Positions 40,024 through 48,760 of a stretch of DNA of 64,000 bases are shown here, one piece after another. The translations under genes were made by a program, and so were the position numbers. Numbering within the stretch: position 1 is the stretch's first letter; every line of letters starts with the position of its first letter. The notes under the pieces are model-generated. The model saw only the letters and a list, made by a program, of their open reading frames with translations. It did not search any database and had not been told where the DNA came from. The stretch is from Streptomyces cavernicola (lineage in GTDB: Bacteria > Actinomycetota > Actinomycetes > Streptomycetales > Streptomycetaceae), in assembly GCF_029968035.1 (NCBI RefSeq), contig NZ_JASCIQ010000032.1, positions 46,393-110,392 on the forward strand, written 5' to 3'.

Positions 40024-41028
40024 ATGGACATAGCTACGCAGACTGAAACCGCCCCGCCACCCCCGCCGCCCGCCACCACCGAGCAGCAGCGCGCCTCCCG
40101 CGGCGCGACCCGTCCGGGCGACCGGATCTTCCTCGGCCTCTCCCGTGGCTCGGGCATCGTCCTCCTCGTGATCATGGCCGCCATCGCGGCGTTCCTGACC
40201 TACCGCGCGGCGCTCGCGCTGTCGGACAACACGGGGAACTTCCTGACCACCTTCGAGTGGGACGCCAACGCGATCCCGCCGAAGTTCGGCATCGCGGTCC
40301 TCGCCTTCGGCACCGTCGTGAGCTCGATCATCGCCCTGGTGATCGCCGTTCCGGTCGCCGTCGGGATCGCGCTGTTCATCTCGCACTACGCACCGCGCAA
40401 GCTGGCCGTCCCGATCGCGTACGTGATCGACCTGCTGGCCGCCGTGCCCTCGATCGTCTACGGCCTGTGGGGCGCCCTCGTCGTCGCGCCCAACCTGACC
40501 GGCTTCTACAGCTGGCTGGACACGGTCCTCGGCTGGACCGGGATCTTCGAGTACCAGGGCGGCGCCCCGCGCTCCCTGATGACCGTGGGCATCCTGCTCG
40601 CGATCATGATCCTGCCGATCATCACCAACGTCAGCCGCGAGGTCTTCCTGCAGGCTCCGAAGATGCACGAGGAGGCCGCCCTGGCCCTCGGCGCCACGCG
40701 CTGGGAGGTCATCCGGATGTCGGTGCTCCCCTTCGGCCGCTCCGGCATCATCAGCGCCTCGATGCTGGGCCTCGGCCGCGCGCTCGGCGAGACCATCGCC
40801 GTCGCCACCGTGCTCTCGCCGACCTTCCTGATCAGCGCCTCGCTGCTCGACCCGGGCGGCGGCACGTTCGCGCAGAACATCGCCAGCAAGTTCAACGAGG
40901 CCAGTGAGTACGGCCGGGACGCCCTGATCGCCTCCGGTCTCGTCCTGTTCCTCATCACTCTGCTGGTCAACGGCGCGGCCCGCATGATCATCGCCCGCCG
41001 CAAGGAGTACTCGGGGGCCAACGCATGA
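40024..41028 (+). CDS. pstC: phosphate ABC transporter permease PstC
   Basis: Permease of 334 aa with six predicted transmembrane helices (GSGIVLLVIMAAIAAFLTY; VVSSIIALVIAVPVAVGIAL and others). The EAA loop, which contacts the ATPase, is HEEAALALGATRWEVIRMSV. Family blocks: VPSIVYGLWGALVV and GLGRALGETIAVATVL. ATG 40024 is in frame with a longer ORF; it follows GGAGAA. The 3' end overlaps pstA by 4 bp. It forms the membrane channel with PstA for phosphate import. Confidence 0.97.
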   Translation: MDIATQTETAPPPPPPATTEQQRASRGATRPGDRIFLGLSRGSGIVLLVIMAAIAAFLTYRAALALSDNTGNFLTTFEWDANAIPPKFGIAVLAFGTVVSSIIALVIAVPVAVGIALFISHYAPRKLAVPIAYVIDLLAAVPSIVYGLWGALVVAPNLTGFYSWLDTVLGWTGIFEYQGGAPRSLMTVGILLAIMILPIITNVSREVFLQAPKMHEEAALALGATRWEVIRMSVLPFGRSGIISASMLGLGRALGETIAVATVLSPTFLISASLLDPGGGTFAQNIASKFNEASEYGRDALIASGLVLFLITLLVNGAARMIIARRKEYSGANA

Positions 41029-42089
41029 GCACCACCGCACCCACCGCCCAGGCCGTCACGCCCGACACCCTGCACGCGGCCCGACTGCCCCGCTGGACCT
41101 CCCCGCTCGTCGCGATCGGCTCGGCCGCGGCCGCCGTGGGCATCGGCCTCGCCGCCGGTCTGCACAGCCGCGTCCAGTGGGGCCTGATCGCCGCGGTCCT
41201 CTTCGTGATCGCGTCGTACGTCCTCGCCACCGCGGTGGAGGGCAGGCGGCAGGCCAAGGACCGGTTCGCCACCTCGATGATCTGGGTGACGTTCCTGCTC
41301 GCCGTGATCCCGCTGGCCTCCCTGATCTGGGAGACCGTCGAGCGCGGCAGCAAGGTCTTCAGCCCGTACTTCCTCTCCCACTCGATGGGCGTCGTCGCCG
41401 ACCAGGACCCGGGCGGCGGCATCAACCACGCCATCATCGGCACCCTGCAGCAGGTCGCCCTGGCCTCGCTGATCGCCGTGCCGATCGGCCTGCTCACCGC
41501 GATCTACCTGGTCGAGTACGGCCGCGGCAAGCTCGCGAAGGCCGTCACCTTCTTCGTCGACGTCATGACGGGCATCCCGTCGATCGTCGCGGGTCTGTTC
41601 GTCCTCAGCTTCTGGATCCTGATCCTGGGCTTCGACTTCTCCGGCTGGGCCGGCGCCATGGCGCTGTCGATCCTGATGATGCCGGTGGTCGTCCGCTCCA
41701 CCGAGGAGATGCTCAAGCTCGTCCCGAACGAGCTGCGCGAGGCCTCGCTCGCCCTCGGCGTGCCGAAGTGGCGCACGATCCTGAAGGTGGTCCTGCCCAC
41801 CGCGATCGGCGGCATCACGACCGGCGTCATGCTGGCCGTCGCCCGTATCGCCGGCGAGACCGCCCCGGTGCTGCTCCTGGTGTGGGTGAACCCGTTCATC
41901 AACACCAACCCGTTCGACGGCGCCCAGGGCTCGCTGCCGCTGTACATCTACCAGCAGTACGCGGCCGGCTCCGAGGCCTCGTACGACCGCGCCTGGGCAG
42001 CGGCGCTCGCCCTCATCGGCTTCATCATGATCCTCAACCTCGTGGCCCGCGGCATCGCCCGCTGGAAGGCCCCGAAGACGGGCCGCTGA
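41025..42089 (+). CDS. pstA: phosphate ABC transporter permease PstA
   Basis: Second permease subunit, 354 aa, with helices such as AIGSAAAAVGIGLAAGL, MIWVTFLLAVIPLASLIW and a six-helix transporter domain including FFVDVMTGIPSIVAGLFVLS. EAA-type loop: LREASLALGVPKWRTILKVV; channel block: AVARIAGETAPVLLLVWVNP. ATG 41025 overlaps the pstC stop (ATGA). It works with PstS, PstC and PstB in high-affinity phosphate uptake. Confidence 0.97.
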   Translation: MSTTAPTAQAVTPDTLHAARLPRWTSPLVAIGSAAAAVGIGLAAGLHSRVQWGLIAAVLFVIASYVLATAVEGRRQAKDRFATSMIWVTFLLAVIPLASLIWETVERGSKVFSPYFLSHSMGVVADQDPGGGINHAIIGTLQQVALASLIAVPIGLLTAIYLVEYGRGKLAKAVTFFVDVMTGIPSIVAGLFVLSFWILILGFDFSGWAGAMALSILMMPVVVRSTEEMLKLVPNELREASLALGVPKWRTILKVVLPTAIGGITTGVMLAVARIAGETAPVLLLVWVNPFINTNPFDGAQGSLPLYIYQQYAAGSEASYDRAWAAALALIGFIMILNLVARGIARWKAPKTGR

Positions 42090-42138
42090 CGCGGCTTCTC
42101 AGCGACAAGCGACCCTCTCGAAAGAAGTAGTGATCCCC

Positions 42139-42915
42139 ATGGCCAAGCGAATCGACGTCAGCGGCCTCTCCGCCTACTACGGCAGCCACAAGGCCATCGA
42201 CGACATCTCCATGACCGTCGAGCCCCGCTCGGTGACGGCCTTCATCGGCCCCTCCGGCTGCGGCAAGTCGACCTTCCTGCGCACCCTCAACCGCATGCAC
42301 GAGGTCACCCCCGGCGGCCGCGTCGAGGGCAAGGTCCTCCTGGACGGCGACGACCTGTACGCCTCCGGCATCGACCCGGTGAACGTCCGCCGCACCGTCG
42401 GCATGGTCTTCCAGCGCCCGAACCCCTTCCCCACCATGTCGATCTTCGACAACGTGGCGGCGGGCCTGCGGCTCAACGGCTCGTACAAGAAGTCCGAGCT
42501 GAACGAGATCGTGGAGAAGTCCCTCAAGGGCGCCAACCTCTGGAACGAGGTCAAGGACCGCCTCAACAAGCCCGGTTCGGGCCTCTCCGGCGGTCAGCAG
42601 CAGCGGCTCTGCATCGCCCGCGCCATCGCGGTCGAGCCGCAGGTGCTGCTCATGGACGAGCCCTGCTCGGCGCTCGACCCGATCTCGACCCTCGCGATCG
42701 AGGACCTGATCGGCGAGCTGAAGGAGCGCTTCACGATCGTCATCGTGACGCACAACATGCAGCAGGCCGCCCGCGTCTCCGACCGCACGGCGTTCTTCAA
42801 CCTGGCGGCCGTCGGCCAGCCCGGCAAGCTGATCGAGATCGACGAGACGGAGCGGATCTTCTCCAACCCGTCCGTCCAGGCGACCGAGGACTACATCTCG
42901 GGCCGCTTCGGCTAG
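42139..42915 (+). CDS. pstB: phosphate ABC transporter ATPase PstB
   Basis: ATPase of 258 aa. Walker A FIGPSGCGKSTFLRTLN, Q-loop MVFQRPNPFPTMSI (the PstB-specific form), signature SGLSGGQQQRLCIARA, Walker B VLLMDEPCSALDP, H-loop IVTHNMQQAARV and the typical end TEDYISGRFG. ATG 42139 is used; a GTG nine bases upstream is in frame. The pstA stop is 49 bp upstream. A 20-bp stem terminator at 42964-43007 ends the operon. Confidence 0.98.
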   Translation: MAKRIDVSGLSAYYGSHKAIDDISMTVEPRSVTAFIGPSGCGKSTFLRTLNRMHEVTPGGRVEGKVLLDGDDLYASGIDPVNVRRTVGMVFQRPNPFPTMSIFDNVAAGLRLNGSYKKSELNEIVEKSLKGANLWNEVKDRLNKPGSGLSGGQQQRLCIARAIAVEPQVLLMDEPCSALDPISTLAIEDLIGELKERFTIVIVTHNMQQAARVSDRTAFFNLAAVGQPGKLIEIDETERIFSNPSVQATEDYISGRFG

Positions 42916-42963
42916 ACCCAACCGACCCCTCGCGGTGCTGCATGGCGGTGCCACCGCGAGGAC

Positions 42964-43007
42964 GAGAAGGGCCCGTCCCCGGTACGAACCGGGGACGGGC
43001 CCTTCTC
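42964..43007 (+). terminator. 20-bp terminator stem after pstB
   Basis: Perfect inverted repeat GAGAAGGGCCCGTCCCCGGT / ACCGGGGACGGGCCCTTCTC with loop ACGA and TCTT after it, 48 bp beyond the pstB stop. It also ends close to the convergent Pit gene. Confidence 0.95.
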
Positions 43008-43013
43008 TCTTAG

Positions 43014-43075
43014 GGGCGCCCCGTAAGGGGCGCGGGGAACTGCGCGACCAGCCACAACGGCGCGGCAGCCGAAGC
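43014..43075. repeat. third copy of the GCGCGGGGAAC dispersed repeat
   Basis: GGGGCGCGGGGAACTGCGCG, CCAGCCACAACGGCGC and CAGCCGAA, matching the copies at 38279-38325 and 38364-38410. It fills the space between the pst terminator and the stop of the Pit gene. Confidence 0.8.
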
Positions 43076-43076
43076 A

Positions 43077-44075
43077 CTACAGGAACGCCAGGTTCACAAC
43101 CCAGAAGCTCAACGCAGCGACAAGCGCAGCCGCAGGCATGGTGATGAACCAGCCAAGAATGATGTTCTTGGCGACCCCCCAGCGGACAGCGTTCACCCGC
43201 TTCGTCGCCCCCACACCCATGATCGCGGAGGTGATCACATGCGTGGTCGAGATCGGCGCGTGGAACATGAACGCGGTCGTGAACATGATGCCCGCGCCCG
43301 TCGTCTCGGCCGCGAAGCCCTGCGGCGGGTCCAGCTCGATGATCTTCCGGCCGAGCGTCCGCATGATGCGCCAGCCGCCCGCGTACGTACCGGCGGACAG
43401 ACACACCGCGCAGGCGATCTTGACCCACACCGGGATCGGCGCGTCGGCGCTCTGCACGTCGGAGATGACCAGGGCCATGACGACGATGCCCATCGTCTTC
43501 TGGGCGTCCTGCAGACCGTGGCCGAGGGCCATGCCCGCCGCCGAGACGGTCTGCGCGATCCGGAATCCGCGCTTGGCCTTGTGCGGGTTGGCCTTGCGGA
43601 ACATCCACATGATCGCGCACATCACCAGGTAACCGGCGATGAGGCCGACGATCGGCGAGAGGAACATCGGGATGACGATCTTGTCGACCACCCCGGACCA
43701 GATCACGCCGATGCCGCCCGCGAGCGCCGCGCCGACCATGCCGCCGAAGAGCGCGTGCGACGAGGACGAGGGCAGCCCGAAGTACCAGGTGATGAGGTTC
43801 CAGACGATCGCGCCGATGAGGGCGGCGAAGAGGATCCACATGCCCTTGTCGCCGTGCGGGGTCTCGATGATCCCCTCACTGACGGTCTTGGCGACCCCGC
43901 TGCCCATGAAGGCGCCGGCGAGGTTCATCACCGCGGCCATCGCGAGCGCCGCACGCGGCGTCAGCGCACGCGTGGAGACGGAGGTGGCGATGGCGTTCGC
44001 GGAGTCGTGAAAGCCGTTTGTGTACGTGAATCCGAGCGCGACACCGATGGTCACGATCAAGGCGAAGGTGTCCAT
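43077..44075 (-). CDS. low-affinity inorganic phosphate transporter (Pit family)
   Basis: Membrane protein of 332 aa of the PiT family, with about ten helices. The duplicated PiT signature is seen as GFTYTNGFHDSANAIATSVS near the N-terminus and FMFHAPISTTHVITSAIMGV near residue 280. It imports phosphate, coupled to protons and a metal-phosphate complex. Start ATG 44075. The upstream neighbour (44083-44703), 7 bp away, is a DUF47 protein usually paired with Pit transporters; the two form an operon. In S. coelicolor the corresponding gene is called pitH1, from memory. Confidence 0.96.
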   Translation of the reverse strand: MDTFALIVTIGVALGFTYTNGFHDSANAIATSVSTRALTPRAALAMAAVMNLAGAFMGSGVAKTVSEGIIETPHGDKGMWILFAALIGAIVWNLITWYFGLPSSSSHALFGGMVGAALAGGIGVIWSGVVDKIVIPMFLSPIVGLIAGYLVMCAIMWMFRKANPHKAKRGFRIAQTVSAAGMALGHGLQDAQKTMGIVVMALVISDVQSADAPIPVWVKIACAVCLSAGTYAGGWRIMRTLGRKIIELDPPQGFAAETTGAGIMFTTAFMFHAPISTTHVITSAIMGVGATKRVNAVRWGVAKNIILGWFITMPAAALVAALSFWVVNLAFL

Positions 44076-44082
44076 GGAGGGG

Positions 44083-44703
44083 TCAGGACTCCTTGACCGC
44101 GATGGTCTCCACGGTGTTGGCGACGTGCTCGAACGCGTCGGCCGCCTCCTCCAGTACGTCCACGATCTGCTTGAGCTTCAGCACCTCGATGGCGTCGTAC
44201 TTACCGTTGAAGAGGTGCGCGAGCAGCTTGCGGTGGATCTGGTCGGCCTGGTTCTCCAGGCGGTTGACCTCGATCCAGTACTCCGTGAGGTTCTCCATGG
44301 TCCGCAGGTGCGGCATGGCCTCCGCGGTCAGCTCGGCGGCGCGCGCGAGCACCTCGATCTGCTGCTCGACGCCCTTGGGGAGCTCCTCGACCTGATAGAG
44401 GACGACGAGGTCGACCGCCTCCTCCATGAAGTCCATGATGTCGTCGAGGGACGAGGCGAGGTTGTAGATGTCCTCGCGGTCGAACGGCGTGATGAAGGAG
44501 GAGTTCAGCTGGTGGAAGATCGCGTGCGTCGCGTCGTCTCCCGCGTGCTCCGCGGCCCGCATCCGCTCTGCGATCTCGGCTCGGGCGGAGGTGTCCGCCC
44601 CGAGCAGTTCCATGAGGAGCTTGGAGCCCGTGACGATGTTGTCCGCGGATGCGGAGAACATGTCGTAGAAGCTCGTCTCCCTCGGGGTCAGACGAAAGCG
44701 CAC
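44083..44703 (-). CDS. PhoU-like DUF47 protein, partner of Pit
   Basis: Helical protein of 206 aa: N-terminal MRFRLTPRETSFYDMFSASA, and PhoU-like helical bundle segments with acidic residues (LDDIMDFMEEAVDLVVLYQV, LKQIVDVLEEAADAFEHVAN), which often bind metal. DUF47 proteins regulate or assist Pit transporters. The stop is 7 bp from the Pit start, so both are co-transcribed. ATG 44703. Divergent from csoR. Confidence 0.93.
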   Translation of the reverse strand: MRFRLTPRETSFYDMFSASADNIVTGSKLLMELLGADTSARAEIAERMRAAEHAGDDATHAIFHQLNSSFITPFDREDIYNLASSLDDIMDFMEEAVDLVVLYQVEELPKGVEQQIEVLARAAELTAEAMPHLRTMENLTEYWIEVNRLENQADQIHRKLLAHLFNGKYDAIEVLKLKQIVDVLEEAADAFEHVANTVETIAVKES

Positions 44704-44849
44704 GTGGGGTCCTCGGGGTGCTTTGGATTCGGTCAGGCTGATGCTAGAGGCATCATCCGGCCACGGCTAACCGGCCGTCCTCCAGTGTCGCCCATCAAGC
44801 AGAGCCATCCGCACGGGGTCCGCCGGGGACCCGAAATATCCGGTACCAT

Positions 44850-44866
44850 ATACCCACCCGGGGTAT
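44850..44866. promoter_or_regulatory. CsoR operator ahead of csoR
   Basis: ATACCC-ACCCG-GGGTAT, the Cu(I)-sensor CsoR half-site arrangement (TACCC and GGGTA), 31 bp ahead of the csoR start and within its likely promoter. It suggests autoregulation by copper. The region 44704-44897 between the DUF47 gene and csoR holds no other gene. Confidence 0.85.
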
Positions 44867-44897
44867 GGAAGCCCTTGCAGGACAACGGGAGGACGCG

Positions 44898-45263
44898 ATG
44901 ACCACCACCGAGACCGACACGGCGGCGGGCGCGGCACACTGCGCCGGGACGGAGACCGAGATCACGGACCACGACCGCGGGGTGCACGGCTACCACAAGC
45001 AGAAGGACGAGCACCTCAAGCGACTGCGCCGGATCGAGGGCCAGATCCGCGGCCTGCAGCGCATGGTCGACGAGGACGTCTACTGCATCGACATACTCAC
45101 CCAGGTCTCGGCGAGCACAAAGGCCCTGCAGTCCTTCGCCCTCCAGCTCCTGGAGGAGCACCTGCGCCACTGCGTCGCGGACGCCGCGGTCAAGGGCGGC
45201 GAGGAGATCGACGCGAAGGTCGAGGAAGCGACGAAGGCGATCGCCCGGCTTCTCCGCACGTGA
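44898..45263 (+). CDS. csoR: copper-sensing repressor CsoR
   Basis: Protein of 121 aa with the CsoR fold (four-helix bundle). Cu(I) ligands of the Cys-His-Cys type: Cys in DEDVYCIDILTQ and the HxxxC pair in EEHLRHCVAD, as in S. lividans CsoR. KRLRRIEGQIRGLQRMV is the DNA-contact helix. ATG 44898 is preceded by GGGAGGA; the longer upstream frame lacks coding character. It is expected to derepress copper-export genes (not in the window) and itself via the operator at 44850. Confidence 0.96.
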   Translation: MTTTETDTAAGAAHCAGTETEITDHDRGVHGYHKQKDEHLKRLRRIEGQIRGLQRMVDEDVYCIDILTQVSASTKALQSFALQLLEEHLRHCVADAAVKGGEEIDAKVEEATKAIARLLRT

Positions 45264-45326
45264 CCGGCTGCTTTCCGCACGTCACCGGCTGCCTTCACGC
45301 GTGACCGGCTCCTCCCGCACGTGAGA

Positions 45327-45352
45327 GAGGGCTCGGCTCAGGCCGAGCCCTC
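45327..45352. terminator. bidirectional terminator, overlapping the stop of the small gene
   Basis: GAGGGCTCGGC-TCAG-GCCGAGCCCTC, 11 bp perfect stem. It holds the stop codon of the minus-strand 56-aa gene within the loop, and lies 64 bp after the csoR stop. Confidence 0.85.
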
Positions 45353-45508
45353 CTCGTACACCTTCAGCACCTCGTCGATGCGGTCGGCGCTGAGTCGCTC
45401 CTCGGCCGCCATGGACGCGGCGATGATCAACTCGCCGCACAGCTCGATCTCGGCGAGGGCGACGTGATCGTGGACCGCCGCCTTGTCGGTAGTGGGAGCC
45501 ACGCGCAT
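45338..45508 (-). CDS. conserved small acidic protein, 56 aa
   Basis: ORF of 56 codons from ATG 45508 to TGA at 45338, with a strong Shine-Dalgarno (AGGAAGAGG) two bases before ATG. Translation starts MRVAPTTDKAAVHDHVALAE and is helical and acidic (ELIIAASMAAEERLSADRID). Third positions are consistently G or C. No TM segment or signal peptide; I do not recognise the family. The gene is convergent with csoR and shares its terminator. Confidence 0.75.
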   Translation of the reverse strand: MRVAPTTDKAAVHDHVALAEIELCGELIIAASMAAEERLSADRIDEVLKVYEEGSA

Positions 45509-45645
45509 CACCTCTTCCTGCCGTCACCGGCTTCCCAGGGTAGGGAGCGGCCTGCGCCCCGCGCATGGCACGGACGGGCTATTTGCGACGCGAACTCGCC
45601 CTCCGCGCGGGCACTTTCACGGCACCCGAGGCGTCAGGGCACCTG

Positions 45646-46563
45646 CTACGGCCCGGCGATCTTCCCGGCGAAGATGTCCTCCGCGGCGGGCAGACCGGCC
45701 TGCACGGCCGTGCCGAACCCGAAGAGCAGCGTCGTCGAGGTGACCATCACGTCACCGCTGCCGCCGGTGGCCGGATCCGCCCCCGCGCCCTTCGCCTCCG
45801 CGCCCTTCACACCTGCGCCGTCGGCCGGTACGTCGTCGTTGGCGAAGGTGAACCGGTGCCGGATCTTGCGCAGCCGGCCCTGCTCGTCGAGGTACGCGTC
45901 GAACGGCACCGTGTCCTCGGCGAAGCCCTTCGCCGCGGCGCGCAGCACCTTCCGGTTGGCCCCGGCCGCCCGCTCGGCCGCGAGCCCGATCTCGGCCGTG
46001 CCCCGGTAGTGCCGCACGGGCACGCCCGCCAGCTGCGTCTTCCCCGCGTACGAGACGGCGCTCGCGCCGAGCAGCAGCTCGGCGGCGGCCAGCGGATCGG
46101 TGGCGCCGCCGGTGACCAGGTTGCCGTCCGCGAGGCCCGCCGTGTCGATCCGCACCCACTTGTCGGCGGGCACGCCCGCGCCGCGGTTCTTCATGTAGAG
46201 GGCGCCGGGGGCGAGGAGTTCGGTGATCGGGCGGTGCTCGTCGACGCCCGCCGGGTCCTTGGGCAGTATCACCTTGAGACGGCCGAGCGGCTTCGCGAAG
46301 TCGTACGCGCCCTCACCGCGGATGGTCACGCGGGTGCCGCCGCTGGCCATCTCCATCGACGTACGCGCCTTGGCGCTGCCCGCGGCGCGCAGGGCCGCGA
46401 CCGCGCGGTGCACCGTGTCCACCGGGTCGGCCGCCTCCTTGTCCTCGGCCGCGGCGCCGCCGCCGGAACACCCCGTCGTGGCCAACACCAAGGAGGCCAG
46501 GGCCCCGCCCGCCACGGCGGTGACGGCGGAGCCGCCACCGCGCCTGTGCTGCTGCACCGCCAT
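45646..46563 (-). CDS. secreted lipoprotein, LppX/LprG-like fold possible
   Basis: Lipoprotein of 305 aa: twin-basic N-terminus, hydrophobic core (VTAVAGGALASLVLATTGCS) and lipobox TTGC. The rest resembles outer-lipid-carrier type lipoproteins with a long beta-sheet (ARTSMEMASGGTRVTIRGEG, YMKNRGAGVPADKWVRIDTA, FTFANDDVPADG), similar in layout to LppX_LprAFG. It may bind a lipid or serve an unknown envelope role. ATG 46563 is used. Monocistronic, divergent from the small 46708 gene. Confidence 0.88.
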   Translation of the reverse strand: MAVQQHRRGGGSAVTAVAGGALASLVLATTGCSGGGAAAEDKEAADPVDTVHRAVAALRAAGSAKARTSMEMASGGTRVTIRGEGAYDFAKPLGRLKVILPKDPAGVDEHRPITELLAPGALYMKNRGAGVPADKWVRIDTAGLADGNLVTGGATDPLAAAELLLGASAVSYAGKTQLAGVPVRHYRGTAEIGLAAERAAGANRKVLRAAAKGFAEDTVPFDAYLDEQGRLRKIRHRFTFANDDVPADGAGVKGAEAKGAGADPATGGSGDVMVTSTTLLFGFGTAVQAGLPAAEDIFAGKIAGP

Positions 46564-46707
46564 CGCCTGCCTACCCCCAACACTGGGCCGTCCCACGGCC
46601 CCCCTTCTCGTTCCGCCTAACGACCGCTGCTCCAACCCGTCACGCCCGCTCCGCGCGGGCCGCCGCGGTCCCTCCCCGTGTTCACCTGGGCCCGCTACGG
46701 TGGCGGC

Positions 46708-46872
46708 GTGTCAGCCCAAGAGGACCCGGCCACGGCCGCCGAGCACCGCACCACCACCGTCGAACAGGGCCGCTTCTGCGCGGCCCGGTGCAGCTGCGGC
46801 TGGCGCGGACCGGCGAGACGGGCGCGGTCCAAGGCGCGTTCGGACGCCGCGGAACACACGGCCCACCCCTGA
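46708..46872 (+). CDS. small Cys-containing protein, 54 aa
   Basis: ORF starting at GTG 46708, right after a 144-bp divergent region. Residues 25-35 read RFCAARCSCGWRG: three Cys and a Trp in a short block, possibly a zinc-binding knuckle. The tail is basic (PARRARSKARSDAAEH). I do not recognise the family. Third-position GC supports coding. The oxidoreductase gene starts 104 bp downstream. Confidence 0.6.
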   Translation: MSAQEDPATAAEHRTTTVEQGRFCAARCSCGWRGPARRARSKARSDAAEHTAHP

Positions 46873-46976
46873 GCGCGGCCCGCGCGCGCCGTGTGCGCCC
46901 CGGCGTACCGGCGTACCGGCGCGGCAGGTGGAACCCGCCCGTCCCGGCCGTCGTCTCGTCCTGCGGGAGGGACGAC

Positions 46977-48629
46977 ATGGACCGCAGGGGCACGGGCACG
47001 GACAGGGACGTCGACCGGGGGCACGGGCCGCGCGACGGCCGCGGCATCGGCCGGCGCAGGGTCATCACCGCAGGCGCGGCACTGGCGTTGGGCGCCGGGG
47101 CGAGCGCGTGCAGCGCCGGGGCGAGCGGCGACGGCAAGGCGACAGCCACCACGAACACAGCCACGGGCACCGCCACGAGCACGAGCGCCGCCTCGCAGCG
47201 CCCGACCGGCCCGGCCTGGAGCGCGTTCGCGAAAGGGCTCGACGGTGAACTCGTCCGCCCCGGCGACGCCGACTGGGCCTCGGCCCGCCAGCTCTACAAC
47301 ACCCGCTTCGACGCCCTGAGGCCTTCGGCGGTCGCCTACCCCGCGCACGAGGACGACGTCCGCACCGTCCTCGACTTCGCGCGCAGGCACAAGACGCCCC
47401 TGTCCATACGCAACGGCGGCCACTCGTACGCGGGTTGGTCCTCCGGGGACGGCCGGCTGATCCTCGACGTGTCCCGGCTCGGCTCGGTGCGCGCCGCCGC
47501 GGGCTCGGCGACCGTCGGCGCGGGCGCCAAACTCATCGACGTCTACCGGCCGTTGGCCGCCAAGGGCGTGACCGTCCCGGCGGGCTCCTGCCCCTCGGTC
47601 GGCGTCTCCGGGCTCACCCTCGGCGGCGGCCACGGCGTCACCTCGCGGGCGTACGGCCTCACCTGCGACAGCCTCACGCAGGCCACCGTCATCACCGCCG
47701 ACGGCCGCCGCCTCGTCTGCTCCGAGGAGGGGCCCGTCGAAAACACCGACCTCTTCTGGGCGCTGCGCGGCGCGGGCAACGGCAACTTCGGCGTCGTCAC
47801 CGAGCTCCGCTTCCGTACGCACCCGGCGCCGCAGGGCGTCACCGGCTATCTGACCTGGCCCTGGCGGAAGGCGGCCACGCTGCTCAAGGCCTGGCAGGAG
47901 TGGGGTCCGGACCAGCCGGACGAGATCTGGTCGTCCCTGCATCTGGCCGCCGCGCCCGGCGGCGGTCCGACGATCTCGCTCGCGGTGTTCTCGATGGGCA
48001 CGTACGGCGAGCTGCAGAACGCCGTCGACCGGCTCGCCGACGGCCCCGGAGGCCCCGGCTCCGCCTCCAACGTCTCCCTGAAGCGGCGCTCGTACCTCGA
48101 CGCGATGGAGGTGTACGCGGGCTGCTCCGGCTTCGGTGACGACGCGCAGTGTCATCTGCCGGGCTCGACCCCCGGCCGGGACTCGGCGGGCGCGCTGGGC
48201 CGCGAGACCTACGCGGCGCGCTCCGACTTCTACTCCCGCTCGCTCTCCGACGCGGGGATACGGGCGCTGCTCACCCGCGTCGAGCGGGTCGCGGGCGGCC
48301 CCGGCAGCGTGGCCCTCACCGCGCTCGGCGGCGCGATCAACCGGGTCGACCCCACGGCGACGGCCTTCGTCCACCGCCGCCAGCGCGTCCTCGCCCAGTA
48401 CGTCGGCGCGTGGCGGGCCGGCACCTCGGGCACCGCCGCCCGCGCCTGGCTCGACGGCACGCACGCCGCGATGCGGCCGTACGCCTCCGGAGCGGCGTAC
48501 CAGAACTACACCGACCCGGCCCTGAAGGACTGGCGCACCGCGTACTACGGCCCGGCGGCCGGACGCCTGAAGAAACTGAAGGGGACGTACGACCCGGAGC
48601 GGATGTTCACGTTCCCGCAGGCACTCTGA
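46977..48629 (+). CDS. exported FAD-binding oxidoreductase (berberine-bridge type)
   Basis: Protein of 550 aa. Tat-like N-terminus (GIGRRRVITAGAALALGAGA) with a possible lipobox ASAC. FAD-binding PCMH domain: VRTVLDFARRHKTPLSIRNG then GHSYAGWSSGDG (His for covalent FAD) and LTLGGGHGVTSRAYGLTCDS (a Cys for a second covalent bond, as in bicovalent flavoenzymes such as GlcO/BBE type). C-terminal BBE segment: PYASGAAYQNYTDPALKDWR. It likely oxidises a sugar or alkaloid-like substrate outside the membrane. ATG 46977 is preceded by GCGGGAGGG. Confidence 0.93.
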   Translation: MDRRGTGTDRDVDRGHGPRDGRGIGRRRVITAGAALALGAGASACSAGASGDGKATATTNTATGTATSTSAASQRPTGPAWSAFAKGLDGELVRPGDADWASARQLYNTRFDALRPSAVAYPAHEDDVRTVLDFARRHKTPLSIRNGGHSYAGWSSGDGRLILDVSRLGSVRAAAGSATVGAGAKLIDVYRPLAAKGVTVPAGSCPSVGVSGLTLGGGHGVTSRAYGLTCDSLTQATVITADGRRLVCSEEGPVENTDLFWALRGAGNGNFGVVTELRFRTHPAPQGVTGYLTWPWRKAATLLKAWQEWGPDQPDEIWSSLHLAAAPGGGPTISLAVFSMGTYGELQNAVDRLADGPGGPGSASNVSLKRRSYLDAMEVYAGCSGFGDDAQCHLPGSTPGRDSAGALGRETYAARSDFYSRSLSDAGIRALLTRVERVAGGPGSVALTALGGAINRVDPTATAFVHRRQRVLAQYVGAWRAGTSGTAARAWLDGTHAAMRPYASGAAYQNYTDPALKDWRTAYYGPAAGRLKKLKGTYDPERMFTFPQAL

Positions 48630-48760
48630 CCGCGCCACGGCAACCGCAGACGGCCGTACGAGCGCAACCACCGCCCGTACGGCCCACCTCGACTGGCCCC
48701 CGCCGCGCGGCGGCGATGCCCTGAGGGTCCACCCCGGACCCGAAATCAGGGCAGGACCCC

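Noticed and set aside
38626..41040. 804-aa minus-strand ORF opposite pstS-pstC
   Set aside because: Antisense shadow of two well-recognised genes.
44704..44897. PHO box for the DUF47-Pit operon
   Set aside because: No GTTCACC-like direct repeats on the minus strand in this gap.
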